NCBI GenBank assembly: GCA_030690875.1
Contig: JAUYFP010000026.1
Span: 1 to 6,677, forward strand
DNA length: 6,677 nt
Reading direction: 5' to 3'
Origin: a bacterium
Lineage (GTDB): Bacteria > Patescibacteriota > Patescibacteriia > UBA1558 > GWA2-36-10
The notes under the pieces are model-generated. The model ran no database searches. It worked only from the letters and a program-made list of their open reading frames with translations, and was not told the origin of the DNA. Of the stretch, positions 5,187 to 6,677 are shown one piece after another; the stretch's first letter is position 1, and the number at the start of each line of letters is the position of its first letter. A program made the translations under genes and the position numbers.

Positions 5187-5246
5187 TGTTCTTTTTCATA
5201 AGGAGCTTAAAAGAGTTTTCGGGAAGTTTCTCTCAAAAAAACTTCC
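5187..5246 (+). repeat. Boundary repeat, copy 3
   Basis: Same block as copies 1 and 2, with TTTTCGGGAAG in place of TTTTTAGGAAG and the hairpin GGAAGTTT (5222-5229)/AAACTTCC (5239-5246) intact. It starts 27 bases after the ORF C stop, without the strong preceding hairpin seen before the other two copies. Confidence 0.92.
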
Positions 5247-5248
5247 AT

Positions 5249-5302
5249 CTTTTCTTTAGATTATTATTTATTAAAATAATGCGCTGAAGTAGAAGAGAAA
5301 AG
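5249..5302 (+). ncRNA. Degenerate third hammerhead (stem II and core lost)
   Basis: It is in the same position after the boundary hairpin as hammerheads 1 and 2. Stem III is long and paired: CTTTTCT (5249-5255)/AGAAAAG (5296-5302). A stem I remnant ATTATT (5260-5265)/AATAAT (5275-5280) remains. The core is reduced to CTGA (5284-5287), four bases, then GAAG (5292-5295): stem II and the UGA of CUGAUGA are missing and GAAA has become GAAG. Self-cleavage is not expected. It would mark the end of the array, where the ribozyme is no longer maintained. Confidence 0.7.
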
Positions 5303-5317
5303 TAATATACAAAAATT

Positions 5318-5429
5318 AAAGCCCGCCAAAAATTCGCAGGGCAAAGAAGGTTAAAAACATATTCTTTAATCTCTCTCTTTAGAATATGACATAATCTTTA
5401 ACATGCTCTGCGAATTTTTGGCGGGCTTT
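5318..5429. repeat. Large nested inverted repeat closing the array
   Basis: There are 22-base perfect outer arms at 5318-5339 and 5408-5429 (left arm begins AAAGCCCGCC). Inner arms are GTTAAA (5350-5355)/TTTAAC (5397-5402) and CATATTCT (5358-5365)/AGAATATG (5381-5388). The whole can fold as one 112-base hairpin. It may be a strong, possibly bidirectional, transcription terminator or a MITE-like insertion; only a short T-run follows on either side and no target-site duplication is evident. Confidence 0.75.
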
Positions 5430-5658
5430 CTGTTTAAATCAAAATATTTAAAGCAACCAAAAAACACCCTAATCGCGCTGGGTGTTATTTGGCTGTCCTA
5501 TGAGACAGTTTTAACCTCTTATAAACTCCTTCGACAAGGGTTATTTCGAGGTGTTATTATTATAGCAAATTGCTATAAATCTGGCAAAAGCTTTTACCTA
5601 AGGGCTGTTTATAACTTTTATCTAGTGTTTTTTTAACCACATGAAAAAGGTGTCGGAT
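5430..5658. other. Intergenic stretch between array and dnaN
   Basis: No convincing gene. It contains the dnaN terminator, a nested hairpin around 5513-5557 (CCTT/AAGG inside AACCTC/GAGGT) and the palindrome TATAGCAA-A-TTGCTATA (5561-5577), which resembles an operator or small hairpin of unknown role. Confidence 0.5.
5459..5486 (-). terminator. Rho-independent terminator of dnaN
   Basis: On the minus strand AACACCC pairs with GGGTGTT (5480-5486 with 5463-5469 on +) around a 10-base loop, followed by a run of T's (A's at 5459-5464 on +). It lies about 170 bases beyond the dnaN stop and is oriented to end that transcript. Confidence 0.8.
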
Positions 5659-6677
5659 TTATTGCCTTATAGGCATGACTAAATACAAATAATTTTGGCT
5701 GGCGCTTGGTTGAAGTAATCCCGGAGAAGAATTATTGTTTATTTTAATAACTACTTCGGTTCCGCCAATTTGGTTAAGGCCATCTAAAAGATAGCGATAG
5801 TTAAAAATAATGTCATTGTCCTCGCCTTTTATTTCCACCGGAATTTTAGCAGTGGAAGCGCCAGCTCCGGAAGAAGCGCTAGCCACAACCAACTCACCTT
5901 TCTTACTGTCAAAGCTAAACCTAATATCATTTATACCTTGTTTGCAAAATAGAGAAACAGCTTTTATCGCTGGCACAAGTTGGTTAATTTCACACTTACA
6001 AATAGTAGAAAATTTATCAGGAATAATTTGATTATAGTCGGGGTATTTACCATCAACCACTCGGGAAATTAATTCTACACCATCAAAAGCAAAAAGAATT
6101 TGGCTTTCATTAAAATAAATTTTTATTTTAGCTTCACCAGTATCACTTAAAATTCTCGCCAACTCTTGGAGAGTTTTTAAAGGCACTATTAAACTGTGTT
6201 CTTTGCCATTTTCTAGTTTAATAACCCTTTCGGCTAAGCGATAACTATCGGTGGCCGCTAAAACTAGTCTGTTTTTTTCAAATTTGAAGCTGGCGGCGTT
6301 TATTTCCACCCTTGAAGAATCAATTGAAGCGGCTAGCAAAACTTGTTGTAAACTTTTTTTCAATTCACTAGACGAAATTTCCACTTCATTACTTTTATCC
6401 ATTTCTGGAATAAGTGGGAAGTCTTCCGCGCCCAAACCTTTAATAATTGTTTCTTGACTTTTGTTTTTTATTTCCAAACCATCATCTTTTAAATTTAATT
6501 CCATATTTTCCCTAGGAAGCAAGGAAACAAAACTGTTTATCAATTTAGCATCAACTGTAAAAGAACCCTCCTCCTCTATTTTACTGCGGACAAAAACCTT
6601 TATGCCAATTTCCAAATCTGTGGTTATTAAAATCAATCCATCTTTGTCAGCTTTTAACAAAACATTATTTAAAATTG
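5659..6677 (-). CDS. dnaN: DNA polymerase III sliding clamp beta subunit, N-terminus cut by window
   Basis: The protein reads in frame from the window edge as ILNNVLLKADKDGLILITTDLEIGI, the first-domain signature of bacterial beta clamps. It ends YLYLVMPIRQ, matching the family C-terminus (VMPMR). Other clamp landmarks include AATDSYRLAER, RVVDGKYPDYNQIIP and a DIRFSFDSKKGELVVAS repeat-domain segment. The homodimeric ring holds DNA polymerase III on DNA. The visible part is 338 residues, so roughly 20-35 N-terminal residues are missing. The TTG at 6660 is internal, not a start, because the frame continues upstream. Base composition is AT-rich, like the other flanking genes. It is convergent with the array, separated by its own terminator and the large inverted repeat. 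Confidence 0.95.
   Translation of the reverse strand, partial: ILNNVLLKADKDGLILITTDLEIGIKVFVRSKIEEEGSFTVDAKLINSFVSLLPRENMELNLKDDGLEIKNKSQETIIKGLGAEDFPLIPEMDKSNEVEISSSELKKSLQQVLLAASIDSSRVEINAASFKFEKNRLVLAATDSYRLAERVIKLENGKEHSLIVPLKTLQELARILSDTGEAKIKIYFNESQILFAFDGVELISRVVDGKYPDYNQIIPDKFSTICKCEINQLVPAIKAVSLFCKQGINDIRFSFDSKKGELVVASASSGAGASTAKIPVEIKGEDNDIIFNYRYLLDGLNQIGGTEVVIKINNNSSPGLLQPSASQNYLYLVMPIRQ

Larger units (their letters stand above)
2069..5302 (+). other. Hammerhead-bounded cassette array (composite region)
   Basis: Promoter, long structured RNA, ORF A, boundary repeat 1 with hammerhead 1, ORF B, boundary repeat 2 with hammerhead 2, ORF C, boundary repeat 3 with hammerhead remnant. 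All parts lie on the + strand. The ORFs are unrelated to each other and richer in G+C than the flanking genes: 2941-3000 in ORF A counts 39 G+C of 60, and 4081-4140 in ORF B counts 36 of 60. Only the boundary repeats are shared between units. This is the pattern of an array built from acquired units. No recombinase is encoded in the window, so a mobility mechanism cannot be assigned, and the outer edges are estimates. Confidence 0.65.

Noticed and set aside
2160..5300. CRISPR array
   Set aside because: Only three copies of a ~59-bp repeat, separated by coding units of over 500 bp rather than short spacers, and no cas genes.
5403..5636. 77-codon frame between the array and dnaN
   Set aside because: Its ATG lies inside the inverted repeat, it has no Shine-Dalgarno, and it reads across the dnaN terminator and other hairpins. 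Hydrophobic stretches are expected from AT-rich noncoding DNA.

Overview
The window looks like part of a small-genome, AT-rich bacterium, most likely Patescibacteria (CPR). The flanking genes are AT-rich, and a TrmB-type regulator, a GNAT-containing protein and a divergent sliding clamp are compatible with that group. This placement is inference, because no rRNA or marker set is present.

Layout. (1) 3-1106 (+): the 3' part of a gene whose frame is open to the window edge, with a GNAT-like domain. It converges on (2) 1134-1910 (-), a TrmB-family winged-helix regulator, across a bidirectional terminator. (3) 1911-2100: a divergent control region with two near-consensus sigma70 promoters, one for the regulator and one pointing right. 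(4) 2104-5302 (+): an unusual accessory array. It opens with about 700 nt of noncoding but strongly base-paired RNA. Three unrelated proteins of unknown function follow (118, 264 and 124 aa), all richer in G+C than the flanks. Each ORF is followed by a conserved ~59-bp boundary repeat. The first two repeats run directly into complete type III hammerhead ribozymes, and the third into a decayed hammerhead. (5) 5318-5429: a large nested inverted repeat that closes the array. (6) 5659-6677 (-): dnaN, cut by the window edge, with its own terminator.

Working model (inference). The strong promoter at 2069-2097 transcribes the whole array. The hammerheads would then cut the transcript after 3357 and 4598 into a leader-RNA/ORF A unit, an ORF B unit of 1241 nt and an ORF C unit. 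Each released upstream unit would carry the boundary hairpin close to its new 3' end. The coding sequences are themselves packed with perfect 9-11 bp local inverted repeats, so the RNA itself may be under selection for folding. The combination of a promoter, a large ornate RNA, exchangeable hairpin-rich ORFs and ribozyme-bearing boundary repeats resembles an integron-like cassette array with self-cleaving RNA boundaries. No integrase, reverse transcriptase or canonical attC is visible here, and I do not recognise it as a described system.
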